From the NCBI GenBank assembly GCA_963514095.1, contig OY741268.1, positions 2,022,001 through 2,086,000 on the forward strand: a stretch of DNA of 64,000 nucleotides, in the 5' to 3' direction. This document shows, one piece after another, positions 31,471-42,522 of the stretch. The translations under genes and the position numbers were made by a program. The notes below the pieces were generated by a model. It was not told the origin of the DNA. It did no database searches and saw nothing but the letters and a program-made list of their open reading frames with translations. This stretch comes from Eutrigla gurnardus. Lineage: Eukaryota; Chordata; Actinopteri; Perciformes; Triglidae. The first letter of the stretch is position 1. Every line of letters begins with the position of its first letter.

Positions 31471-34400
31471 GTTACGTATAGTCACGTGTATGCATCGGAC
31501 ACTCGTATTGGCTCCTGTAGCGGCTTTTACAGCCAATCGGAAAGCCTAATTTACGCTTGGCCGTGAGTTGTTGTGTTTGCCCAAACGGAAGACACGGAGG
31601 AGTGGGAAATATATCCTAAGTATACGGGGAATGCATGAAAAAAAAACCTGCCAGTCTCTGAGAATATTGAGTCTTAATTGCCACTGTTTTGTTATGTTGC
31701 AGAGAGGATATGCTGAAGAAGAGGCTGACTCGTGATTTCCCTCAGCTGGTGTTTCACAGCCCCACCAAGCGCAACATCTGCGAGCTGGTTTTTGCAGAGA
31801 CTCTGTCTACAGATACACTCGTGGACATGCTAACTTATCCATCAGGTGTGGAAACCACACAGTCTAGTGAGTTGAGCCAGACAGACAGCGAGACTGAAAA
31901 AGGTACAATAAAGGGCCAAACGACACCAGAGGACACAAGGACACTATATACAGCAGCGTTGTACTTAAAAAGACAGCTTAGTGACACTCCTGGCATGTCA
32001 TGCCCATGGCCTCCCACTTCTGAAAATTTGAATGTCACTGAAGCACAAACTGTTGTTCCCCTTGGACTATACAATCTAGTTAGCTGGATTATAGGCGCTA
32101 CTGAGGAGCCAACACTGGATCATTATGTCAAAATTGATGATGACTTGCTTTTGAAAGTGTTGTCTCTTTGTCAAGACATTGTGTACCTTTCTTCCAAGGG
32201 CCGTAAGCAGACACCTAAGTCCTTGACTTTAGGTTTAACTGTTTGACATTTAACAGGATCATCACGCATTGTGTCACTGCTTAACAGACTGGGACATTGT
32301 GCATCATGGGACACAGTTTTGAGTCTCAACACTAGCCTTGCCCAACTGACACTAGCAGAAGGCAGAGACAAAAAACCAAAGGGATTCTCAAAGAGGACAC
32401 CCACAACACTTGTGTGGGATAACATTGACTTTGGTGAGGAGACTCTATCAGGTCGTGGAACAACTCACCATACAAATGGATTTATGCTCCAGAGTTTGGC
32501 CATTGAGCCTATGTCCACAGCAATCAGACAGCCACGGAGGAAGGGAGTTACCTCCTTCAAAGCCCCCCCCAAATGCCTATAGAACCGTACCATAAGTCCA
32601 AAAGGCAAGGGCCACAGAACTTGTCTCAACCGGTGCAGGCAGCACATGCAGAATGGACACACACTTTGCTGCACAAGCTGAATTGGCATATGTTTTTGTG
32701 AAGTCCACAAATATGGATAGATGTGAAATCCCAAGCTGGACAGGGTTCAATACACTGCTTCAGGAGGAAAACACTCTGCAGAAGTTAGCATTGTATTATC
32801 TTCCTGTCATTGAGGCCTCACCAACAGATATGTCAACAGTCAACACTATCCTGAAGCGAAGTATCCAGATTGCTGACCAGCTAGAACTGGATCATACAGT
32901 TTTAGTGTTTGACCAGGCTATATATGCCAAAGGACAGCAAATACGCTGGAAGAATGATGACTTTAAAAAGCGTTTAGTGATTAGACTAGGTAAATTCCAT
33001 ACATGCATGTCCTATCTGAGTATTTTAGGCAAAAGGTTTGGAGATGCAGGACTGCAAGATATCCTCATTGAATCTGAAGTTGTTGCCCCAGGATCCATCA
33101 ATGGGGTAATCAATGGTCATCACTACAATTGCAGCATGAGGGCTCATAAACTTCTACATGAGAGCCTGCAGCGCATCCGATTTATCGCCTTCTTGGACTC
33201 CTCGACACCTAAAGACAGAGCTGTGTGCATGGATGTCATCACTGAGATGAAATGTGCATTTCCAGACAGATTGATGGAGGTTTTGAGTCCAGATCAGAGG
33301 TTTGATAGTATGTGTTCAAAATATGCTGACTTTGTGAAGAGGAAAAGTACAAAGAATGCAACATTTGCTTTCTGGAGCTCAATTATGCTCGATATTTACC
33401 TGCGTACTGGCTGGAAATGGTGAATTTGCCCATCACACATCCCTCTTGCCACAGTGAGATGAATGTGAAAGGCCAGTGGACTGTCCAGCGACAAAGTGTT
33501 CATGGATTTGCCTCCATTGCTTGCGACCAGGCTATTGAGCAAACACTAAATAGAGATGCAAAGACTAAAGGTGGTTGGACAGGGATCACACAAAATCGGT
33601 CTGCAGTGTATCGCTGGATACTGTCACAGCACGAAAGAGCCGCTATAGCAAGACAGTGTGAATCAATGGCAGGGATATCTCCTGAGCTACGCACACGAAA
33701 AGACCTTGACAACACATGCATCGATGCCGATGAAAAGGCTGTGAGCAGAATCATTTCCACCATTGATTCCATGCTCCACCCTTTTAATGTATACCAAGAC
33801 AGTATTGTGTCTTAGCTCTGGAAGAGTAGCAACAGAAGAAATCATGAAGGATTTGCTTGTTGCCTCAGAAAAGGGAGAACATGCTGTAAAAGAGTTGTTA
33901 TCCAATTCAGTTGACATATTTGCCCCCATAAAATCACAAAAACTCAAGACCTTCAGTGATCAGGTAAAGCCAAAAAAAAAAAATCTGCAGCAGGCAAGGA
34001 AGTGATTCTGCGTGCTGACAAGAAGTTATTTTCCAGGCTCCTCATCCTTGGTCAGAGCAGAAAAATTGAAATGAGGGAAATTCTGTCATATTCCTTGGGA
34101 ACTGTCATATCCACTAGCAAGTGCTGATGGTTTACTTGCAAAAACGAACAAATCAGCTCTCATGGATCTATTAGAGAACAAAGGTGGAGACTGCTTGGTT
34201 GACAAAGTTCCAGTGGATGGTGCCATTCTTTTTGATGGCATGGCAGTCATACAAGCCATGCGATGTAAACCAGGTACATTTGGAGAGCTTGCAGAGACCA
34301 TACTGCAGAACATACTCCAACTCGCTCTGCAGCACAAGTGTACACGCATTGACTTTGTCACTGACCAGTATCCACTCATCAGCATCAAAAACCTGGAACG

Positions 34401-34989
34401 GTCACGTAGAGCTGATGCAGGGTCACAACGCATGCAAATCTTTGGCCCCGATCAGAGGACCCCAACAAAATGGAAGAAGTCTCTCTCCGAAGGAACAAAT
34501 AAGGAAGCACTTGCGGAATTCCTGTATGTTGCATGGAAAAATGCAGACCTTACAACAGTGGGCAAAAACCTCTGCTTGTACATCACACATACAGATCAAT
34601 GTCACTGTGACTGTTATGGAGGGTGTACAGTCTGTTCATGTTGTTCAAGACCTGCAGTGTGATCATGAAGAATGTGACACACGGGTGTTTTTACATGAAC
34701 AACATGCTGCACGGGAGCATAAAGCTGTCATTATCAAGAGCTCTGACACTGATGTGGCAGTCATTGCTGTAAGTCTGCAGACAGACTTACCATGCAGCTT
34801 ATATGTTTTCACAGGGACTGGCAACAGGACACGTATCATTGACATTATCAAGGTGTCATCAGCTCTCAGAATTAGCGTGTGTTCAGCCTTGATTGGAATT
34901 CACACATCTCTGGGTGTGACTCCACAAGTGCCTTTTATGGCAAAGGAAAAAGAAAGACATTTTCTGTTGCATGTGAGAAAGATGAGTAC

Positions 34990-35642
34990 TGTTACGACCA
35001 AGCTCACAGAAGGGGAAGAGACGCAACATACACCAGATGTTTTGGGTGAATTAAAAGGTATTTAATAATCAACGGGGGAAAAAAGGGTACAACAACAAAA
35101 TAGACGGGTGGAGACAACTCCAAAATAAAAAGAATCTATGAGTGCTGGTTAACTTACAGAACGAAATAAAACCAAAAGAGGACCCGCAAACGGCGGACTA
35201 CTAAACCCACATTCTGTCAATTCCCAAATGAAAAGGATCACAATCGAACTCAGCACTCCTGCACCCTATGGGGCTAACAACACAAGGTAAGTGACTGAGG
35301 TCAGTACAGGAATAATAGCTAATCCGGCCCAGTCCCTACACGCAATCTAGTGCCTCCATAATACACACACACACCACGAGAGACACGGTGGCAAGCTGTT
35401 CAATTGAAATCCCAGCTGCCCCGACTAACACCCAACTCGGCCCCTTTATAGTCTTCTCCGAATGATGTCTTCTGATTGGAGAGTGGCATCCGCTGCTGGC
35501 CCCAATCAGGATCCTCCAGCGGCCAGTCACAAAGTCAGGTGGGGGGGGGGGGAGCACCCGAGTCCTGACGTCATCCCCCTGCTGGACAGACAAAATACTA
35601 CCCAGCCCAAGGAGAGACTGGACTTTGGTGACGGCCGTAACA
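34990..35642 (-). mobile_element. 3' LTR of the Gmr1-type element
   Basis: It is a 653-bp LTR, TGTTACGG...CGTAACA on the minus strand. It is preceded on that strand by a purine tract (AAGGGGAGGGG) at 35,643-35,655. GTAC at 34,986-34,989 is the target duplication. A TATAAAGGGGCCGAG box at about 35,438-35,452 reads on the minus strand. Confidence 0.9.
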
Positions 35643-35699
35643 CCCCTCCCCTTAAGATCTAGACCGATAGGTCAAGACCTACTTAATCTAATGCAACTA

Positions 35700-37080
35700 C
35701 TTGCCTACACTCTAGACAAAGCATCTGCCAACACATTATCTGAACCTCTACGGTGACGAATCTCGAGGTTGTAGTCTTGCACGATCAGAGCCCACCGCAT
35801 GAGTCATTGGTTATGGTTGTACATGCGGGAAAGAAACACAAGAGGGTTATGATCTGTGAAGATGACAACAGGCAAAGGACTGGACCCGACATACTTCAAA
35901 GTGTTGGAGTGCCAACAGCAAAGCAAGGGTTTCCTTTTCAATAGTAGAGTAGTTGATTTGGTGTTTGTTAAACTTACGTGAAAAGTAAGACACTGGATGG
36001 TCAACCCCATCAGCATCTTGCTGCACTAATACAGCACCTGCTCCAACAGCGCTGGCATCAACCTCCAGTTGGAAAGGTCGGGAGATGTCAGGCACGGCAA
36101 GTATAGGGGTGTGGCTGAGGAGAGACTTCACGCTGTCAAAGGCATGTTGGCACTCAGGAGTCCACACGAAATCTACTTTAGGACTAAGTAGGGTGGTTAG
36201 TGGGTGGACAATGGTGGAAAAGTTACGGCAGAAGCTCCTGTAGTAACCTGCCATGCCTAAGAACCTGCGGAGAGCTCTCCTAGTGGAGGGAACAGGACAC
36301 TCTGAGATGGCGGCGACTTTCGCCTCTACGGGGCGCACCTGCCCCTGGCCCACCTGCCTTCCCAAGTACATAATGGTGGCTTTGCCGAACTCGCACTTAG
36401 CCAAGTTTAGGGTGAGGGATGCTTCAGCGAGACGATTGAACACTTGCTCCAGGATCGTTATGTGCTCCTCCCATGTGGTGGTGTACACAATAAGATCATC
36501 TAAGTACGCATTACAGTTCTTCACACCAGCTAAAACTGTATTTACCAATCTTTGGAAGGTGGCAAGCGCGTTACACATGCCAAAGGCCATGACAGTATAC
36601 TGTAAGAAATGATCGGGAGTTACGAATGCGGAGATATTGGAGGCCCGATCACTTAATGGCACTTGCCAATAGCCTTTGAGCAGATCTAGTTTACTCACGT
36701 ATTTAGCTGTACCCAAATTGTCCACACAATCCTCCATTCGTGGCAGGGGATACGAGTCAGGAACTGTAACGGCATATACCTTTGGGAAGTCCGTTATGAA
36801 CCGAGGGGAACCGTCATATTTAGTCTCCAACAGACATGGGGAACTCCAAGAACTGGAGCTGGCTTTGGCTAAACCGTGTTGCAACAGATACTCAGCTTCT
36901 TTTTTCATCATCTTGCGCTTTACCGGATTGACGCGATAGGGATGTTGTTTAATGGGCCGGGCGTCTTTAACATCGATGTCGTGCTGGAGAACTGAGGTTC
37001 GAGTCAGAACATCACTGAAAAGACAAGGGAAATTATCGATTAAGTCCGTGACATCACGTTGTTGCTCATCTGATAGATGA
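35700..37080 (-). pseudogene. Gmr1-type reverse transcriptase and RNase H
   Basis: It begins near 37,080 downstream of the integrase. The RT has LLQHGLAKASSSSWSSPCLL, YVSKLDLLKGYWQVPLSD, YTVMAFGMCNALATFQRLVN and the catalytic block AYLDDLIVYT (about 36,480). RNase H has FQLEVDASAVGAGAVLVQQD, STIEKETLALLLALQHFEV and, after a one-base frameshift near 35,905, VVIFTDHNPLVFLSRM, then NVLADALSRV near 35,715. The frame between the integrase tail and RT is also shifted near 37,085. Catalytic residues of RT are intact. Confidence 0.92.
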
Positions 37081-37081
37081 A

Positions 37082-39074
37082 TTAGGTGAGACGGTAAACT
37101 CTCAACATCTCAGAGTTTGACAACCGGACACTTTGGTGTGAAGCGTGACGTGTCATCAGATCATCATCATTGGACGGGTTAGGGTTCTCGGCCACCATTA
37201 ACGTACAGCTAACAGCAGTTACAGACACTCGGTCAAAGCTGGATTTTTCCTGATAAGCTTCGGAAGGCTTTCGCGAATAGTAACGTTTTAACATGTTAAT
37301 GTGGCACACTCGAGTTTGGCGTCTCCTCTCAGGAGTACTAATGACGTAGTCAGTGTCACTAAGACCCTCACGGATGTCATATGGACCGGAAAACTTTGCA
37401 GAGAGAGCAGAACCGGGAATAGGCAGTAACGCCACAACTTTATCGCCAACCTGGAAACGTCGGGGAACAGCGGAGCGGTCATACTGGCGCTTCATCACTG
37501 CCTGTGAACTAGAGAGAGCTTCTTTTGCAAGAGTGTTAGCCTGATGCAACCGCTCCCGGAACTGGCTGACATAGTCTAATACATTTTGCTCAGGCGAAGA
37601 GTCAACTGATAGGAATTTTTCCTGTAGCGATTTAAGCGGCCCACGTGGCGTGTGGCCAAAGACAAGCTCTGCGGGGCTGAATCCTAAGGACTCCTGGACA
37701 GCTTCACGAGCCGCAAACAACACAAGGGGCTCCCTAATCCCACCCTTTCCCAGTATCCAGGCAGTACTTACGGAGCATGGCTTTGAATGTTTGGTGGCAC
37801 TGTTCTAACGCACCCTGACTTTCAGGATGGTACGCACTGGAAACTGTGTGATGAACGTTTAGCGTTTTGAGTACCTGTTTAAAAAGTCTCGATTTGAAGT
37901 TTGTGCCTTGGTCGGATTGGATTACACGGGGAAGGCCGAAAGTGGAAAAGAACTTGGTTAGAACTTTTACGATGGAACTTGCGGTTATGTTACGCACATT
38001 AGCTTCTGGGAAACGTGTGGCGGTGCACATGATGGTGAGTAGATATTGGTGTCCACTCTTTGTTCTGGGCAGGGGACCAACACAATCAATTATTATTCGC
38101 TCGAACGGCTCTCCTAGTGCAGGTATGGGATGCAGTGGAGCGGGGGGAATACTCTGGTTTGGCTTTCCCGCGAGCTGACAAACATGGCAACCGCGGCAAT
38201 ACTCCACTACCCCTGCCTTTAGTCCTGGCCAAAAGAAATGTTTAAGGATGAGTTGATAGGTCTTGGTTACCCCTAAATGTCCTGACCACTGGCTTTCGTG
38301 GGCTACCGATAAAACGTGCTGCCGATAACCAGCGGGCACCACTACCTGATAAACACTACTCCAGCCGGAATCAGCTGTTGGGGAAGGGGACCATTTACGC
38401 AGCAGAATGTCCTTCTCTAGTACATAGGCTACTTTTTCACCCTTTTCTTGGTTGGCACTCACCACCCTGGAGAAGCACGTCTGTAGTGTCGGATCCGCCC
38501 TTTGCGCAGCGCACAAGCCTTCTCGGGTCAACGGAAGAGACATGCGGTCTGGAGACAACACATCGGTGGTCGCGGAGCGCACCGGCTCGGCGGCACTGTC
38601 ACTAGGAGACACCACTGCGATCTCCGTCTCGGCCTCTCCTGAAATGGCTGGCATAAGCACACTGTCAGATAGAGAGATTTCATCATTGTTGCGTGATTGC
38701 GCACGAGTGACTGCACAGGATGGAAATGCTAAGTTCTCTGCCTCCGTGCGCTGAGGGAAATCCAGCACTTCCAGCGCCGGAGTCACTTTGCCGCCCGCTA
38801 TATTATTTCCCATCAATAAAGCAATACCTCGTATGGGCAACGCGGGACAAACCGCGACAGGAAAGAAACCAGTAATTAATTTAGACTGTACGTGTACGCG
38901 GTGTACGGGGTGAGGAGCGTAACCCATCTCAATGCCCCGCAAGACAGCTCGGTAACCACATGCAGAGCGATCTGAAAAGGGCAACGCCCTGCGGAGAATC
39001 ACAGACTGAGCGCCACCGGTGTCTCGTAAAATACGCACCGGACGCTGGTCGCCAACCTCGCCTGTTAACGACAC
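37082..39074 (-). pseudogene. Gmr1-type protease and integrase
   Basis: The N-terminal part (39,074-38,740) has VRILRDTGGAQSVILRRALP, an aspartic protease DTG-type site. The integrase follows: zinc-binding HESQWSGHLGVTKTYQLILK and CRGCHVCQLAG; then the core with FERIIIDCVGPLP, QSDQGTNFKSRLF and HPESQGALEQCHQ supplying D, D and E. The C-terminal region continues in a second frame from 37,723 (ESLGFSPAELVFGHTPRGPL, then VVALLPIPGS), after a frameshift at about 37,730. About 660 residues in total. Confidence 0.92.
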
Positions 39075-39157
39075 TAACCCGTTGAATACGAACGGTTTGA
39101 AACAAGCATCAAGTCCACTATCGCCAGAGTCAACATTAATGCACGGCTCAGTTTTAA

Positions 39158-39450
39158 CTAGCCCGGAGCGCTCGGAGATGATTGCTGTTGCTCTCTGCGT
39201 TTAAGGCTCAGACAGTTGGCAATGACATGTCCAGGTTTATGGCAGTAGAAACACTCCCTTTCCTCTCTCCTTGGGCTGGATAATTTGGGGAGAGTATTTT
39301 GGACAGCCGGAGTAAAGCGAGGTTTTTCAACCGAGCCTGACGGAAAGGCAGTCCTGTGCGTCAGCACATACTCATCGGCTAACACAGCAGCAGGAGACAG
39401 TGAATTTACTTTTTGCTCATTTAGATACACGACAATACGGTCCAATACGA
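39158..39450 (-). pseudogene. Gmr1-type gag C-terminal zinc knuckle
   Basis: The minus strand encodes ECFYCHKPGHVIANCLSLKR, a CCHC knuckle (C-x2-C-x4-H-x4-C), after a basic linker. Everything upstream of about 39,450 is missing: the sequence passes directly into LTR sequence, marking a deletion of most of gag and the leader. Confidence 0.85.
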
Positions 39451-39451
39451 C

Positions 39452-39858
39452 AATCACAATCGAACTCAGCACTCCTGCACCCTATGGGGCTAACAACACA
39501 AGGTAAGTGACTGAGGTCAGTACAGGAATAATAGCTAATCCGGCCCAGTCCCTACACGCAATCTAGTGCCTCCATAATACACACACACACACCACGAGAG
39601 ACACGGTGGCAAGCTGTTCAATTGAAATCCCAGCTGCCCCGACTAACACACAACTCGGCCCCTTTATAGTCTTCTCCAAATGATGTCTTCTGATTGGAGA
39701 GTGGCATCCGCTGCTGCCCCCAATCAGGATCCTCCAGCTGCCAGTCACAAAGTCAGGTGGGAGGGGGAAGCACCCGAGTCCTGACGTCATCCCCCTGCTG
39801 GACAGACAAAATACTACCCAGCCCAAGGAGAGACTGGACTTTGGTGACCGCCGTAACA
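39452..39858 (-). mobile_element. 5' LTR of the Gmr1-type element, truncated
   Basis: It matches 35,238-35,642 of the other LTR almost base for base, and starts TGTTACGG on the minus strand at 39,858. The last 250 bp of the LTR, as defined by the intact copy, are deleted with the primer site. Confidence 0.9.
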
Positions 39859-39867
39859 GTACCTTAA

Positions 39868-40812
39868 AGTGTAAGTTTGGCGGAAATTGAAAATAAAGCT
39901 ATTTTCTGAATGAAAATACATCAACTAAGCCGTGGAGGAAGTAATTTTCGCTCATCACGCAGTTCAGAGCTAGCACGGGCGGGAGCTAGAGTCCAAAATC
40001 GCAAACAGTGGGTTAGCATGGGGCCTACAGCCACACGCTTTCAAAATCGCATTTTTAAACCACTAACATTGCTCAAAACAGCGCCAAACCTCGTCAGCAG
40101 CTTGCAGAAGACAGTTAAGAACACTCACCAATTCTACCCCTGCCAGCTCCTCGCGAAGGATAGTCCGTAAGTGTCGATTACCGAACGCAATTCAAAGCGA
40201 GGGAGACCACTGAAGATTTCGCCCAGAATAAAACGAGTATACTTTTAAATTAGTGGCAGTTTGGCCAAATATAAGTTAATAACAGTGGGTAAAACGTCGG
40301 GATGGTTTGTATACAATTCCAATCAGTTCAAGACAGCAGCCCTATCTGAAGCACATAAATGTCGCGCGAGATCTCACACGGGAACACGAGAGCTAATTGC
40401 AGGAAGGGACAATGATGCGTTTTGCATTGCGTTCGGTAATCGACACTTACGGACTATCCTTCGCGAGGAGCTGGCAGGGGTAGAATTGGTGAGTGTTCTT
40501 AACTGTCTTCTGTTATAAACTTCGGGTTCATGAACTGAGTTGTTGGTGCTTCGTTTTATGTGTAGACACCCAGAGCAAGCTGCTGACGAGGTTTGGCGCT
40601 GTTTTGAGCAATGTTAGTGGTTTAAAAATGCGATTTTGAAAGCGTGTGGCTGTAGGCCCCATGCTAACCCACTGTTTGCGATTTTGGACTCTAGCTCCCG
40701 CCCGTGCTAGCTCTGAACTGCGTGATGAGCAACAATTACTTCCTCCACGGCTTAGTTGATGTATTTTCATTCAGAAAATAGCTTTATTTTCAATTTCCGC
40801 CAAACTTACACT
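39868..40812. mobile_element. palindromic TTAA element in the nuclease-like gene
   Basis: The ends AGTGTAAGTTTGGCGGAAAT and their complement are flanked by TTAA at 39,864-39,867 and 40,813-40,816. Arms pair over about 320 bp (39,868-40,190 with 40,428-40,812); the right arm has an extra segment of about 60 bp near 40,512-40,572. The loop of about 240 bp has a short open frame without known motifs. The TTAA target fits Kolobok or piggyBac. The nuclease-like frame continues as LKAFKSLG once the element and one TTAA are removed. Confidence 0.85.
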
Positions 40813-41336
40813 TTAAGGCTTTCAAAAGTTTAGGAACTAACTTTAACTTGGAGCAGTCAACATTTGCACTCCTTTGCCAGTACGTATGCCACCTATATGA
40901 TCAGCCAGCTGCCGGAAATGTAAACAAGGCTAGGTACAAGGCTTTTTGTATGGCATCATCGGCCTTGCCAAAATTATGCATTCCCCCTACTACTGATGCC
41001 CTCCATCAGCACTGCAAAAGGGCAAACTACCAGGCTGCGATAATGAGGTCCTGTCTAAAACAAAATATAAGTGCCCCATCACCTGCCTGATATGGTTGGC
41101 AAATAGAGGATGGGAACATACATGTTACCTGGATGACAAAAAATCCGGCCCCTGACAGTGTTTTACATGAAATACACTGCAGCTGCAAAGAGAGTGCCTG
41201 TGAGGCAGGCAGATGCTCCTGTTTCTCTGCAGGACTGTGTTGCACAGACCTATGTCGCTGCACAAATTGTAACAATAAAAAAGAGAGAGAGGAAAGGGAA
41301 GATGACCACTGTCCTGACACTGACAGTGAGGACTAG

Positions 41337-42522
41337 AAGTGTCCTTATATCAAAACTGACATCAAACATCTGACAACTGTTATCCCTAATTCTATTTTTG
41401 TACTTTTTTATATTTTGTATTTTTAATAAAGATCCTTTTTATGGTTGATCAGTGTTTTCGTTTGTAGATGAATGAATGAACGAATAGTCAGTGGTATAAG
41501 TACAATTACTGTCTTTTATTGATCTAGATGACTTAACATAAACAGTTCACTTCATGGTATATTTGCTCTATTGTTCTCCTTGAACGCGGTTATGTATACA
41601 GCACTGTTTCGAATCCATTTGGCCGACTTTAGAGGATTTTCGGGTGTTTTCCTCTTTATCGGTGACGTTGAATCTTACCACGGGGGCCGCCATCTTGCCA
41701 TTCTGTTCACAAAAAGCAGCTATCTTATTGGTGTAGAACGATCACGTGTCGAACCGTGCCACCGCCCGCGGCCAAGATATTATTACGCTCTGACGAAACT
41801 AGTTCTGCATAAAACATAGACGCACGGATATTTGACTGGAATTTCAGGGACAAACTTTTTTTGGGGTAATTTAGCGCGACTTGTTCTTTTTTATGAACTA
41901 CAGATTGTGTAGATGCACGACTGCGGAACGGGATGAAACGATAACAGCCTTCACCTTACGGCCTATTAAAGCTACAAGATCTATCTGCAGCATAAAGTGT
42001 TACTCATTGTATGCGGATGCTGTTTCTTCAAGAAAAATTAAATGACCAGAAAATACACACATCTGATAACTGTATTTAAAAAAAAAAATGTTTTTAAAGG
42101 ATGACTCCTGCCAGGACATTCTGACCAAACAAGCTACTGCTATTGTGTTGACTGCAAGAGAAAGACACCATCTTTCGCAGGTCTGTCCGCATGCAACATT
42201 AATATAATTTACTCTTTGGCTTTGTTGATCATCTGCAATGTCAAATCTGATCATTTGATATATGCATTTGATTTGGTTTATATTAACATTTGTCTATAAA
42301 TTGTCACAGACATATTAGCATCATGCTTTATTGCCCTGTCATTCATTTGATAAGTTCATTGTTTCCAGTTTTTTTTATAATTGTTATAGTTTATATCTTA
42401 TTATTCCTCATTGAAAGGTTGGTGTAATCTCTGTCCCTATAGAGGGCGGTACAAAATTATTTGTTTTTATATTGGACTATTGTAATGTTATTTTATTTGT
42501 CTTTTTGGGCCTTTTTTCAGAC
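41337..42522. other. noncoding: gene 3' end and CACTA intron
   Basis: AATAAAG at about 41,426 is a likely polyadenylation signal for the nuclease-like gene. A GGCCGCCATCTTGCCATTC phrase near 41,685 resembles the promoter-like CCGCCATCTTGC near 31,448. AT-rich sequence from 42,240 to 42,522 ends in a TTTTTTCAG acceptor. No gene seen. Confidence 0.5.

Larger units (their letters stand above)
34990..39858 (-). mobile_element. Gmr1-type Ty3/gypsy retrotransposon
   Basis: GTAC duplications at 34,986-34,989 and 39,859-39,862 bound the element. Reading the minus strand, the order is 5' LTR (truncated), gag zinc knuckle, protease, integrase, RT-RNase H, purine tract, 3' LTR. Integrase before RT is the reverse of ordinary gypsy elements and is the hallmark of the deuterostome Gmr1 group. 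The LTRs are nearly identical where they overlap, which suggests a recent insertion. Most of gag, the primer site and the inner part of the 5' LTR are deleted. It interrupts the nuclease-like gene after the codons for CEKDEY. Confidence 0.92.
31703..41336 (+). pseudogene. PIN/FEN-like nuclease with Cys-rich tail (broken)
   Basis: A protein of about 1,200 residues is spread over several frames. It starts after a TTGCAG acceptor with DMLKKRLTRDFPQLVFHSPT. Middle blocks include VLVFDQAIYAKGQQIRWKND, ILIESEVVAPGSINGVINGH, ARYLPAYWLEMVNLPITHPS and QSVHGFASIACDQAIEQTLN. The last third has LFDGMAVIQAMR (about 34,228), CDHEECDTRVFLHEQH (about 34,658), IIKSSDTDVAVIAV (about 34,731) and GCDSTSAFYGKGKRKTFS (about 34,914); this acidic spacing resembles PIN/FEN-type nucleases. 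After the two inserts it resumes at 40,817 (LKAFKSLGTNFNLEQSTF) and ends with CSCKESACEAGRCSCFSAGL, a CXC-like tail. Stops or frameshifts occur near 32,244, 32,575, 33,395, 33,815, 33,980, 34,620, 34,910 and 41,088. I recognise the family as an uncharacterised, multicopy metazoan protein. The nuclease role is inference. Confidence 0.75.
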
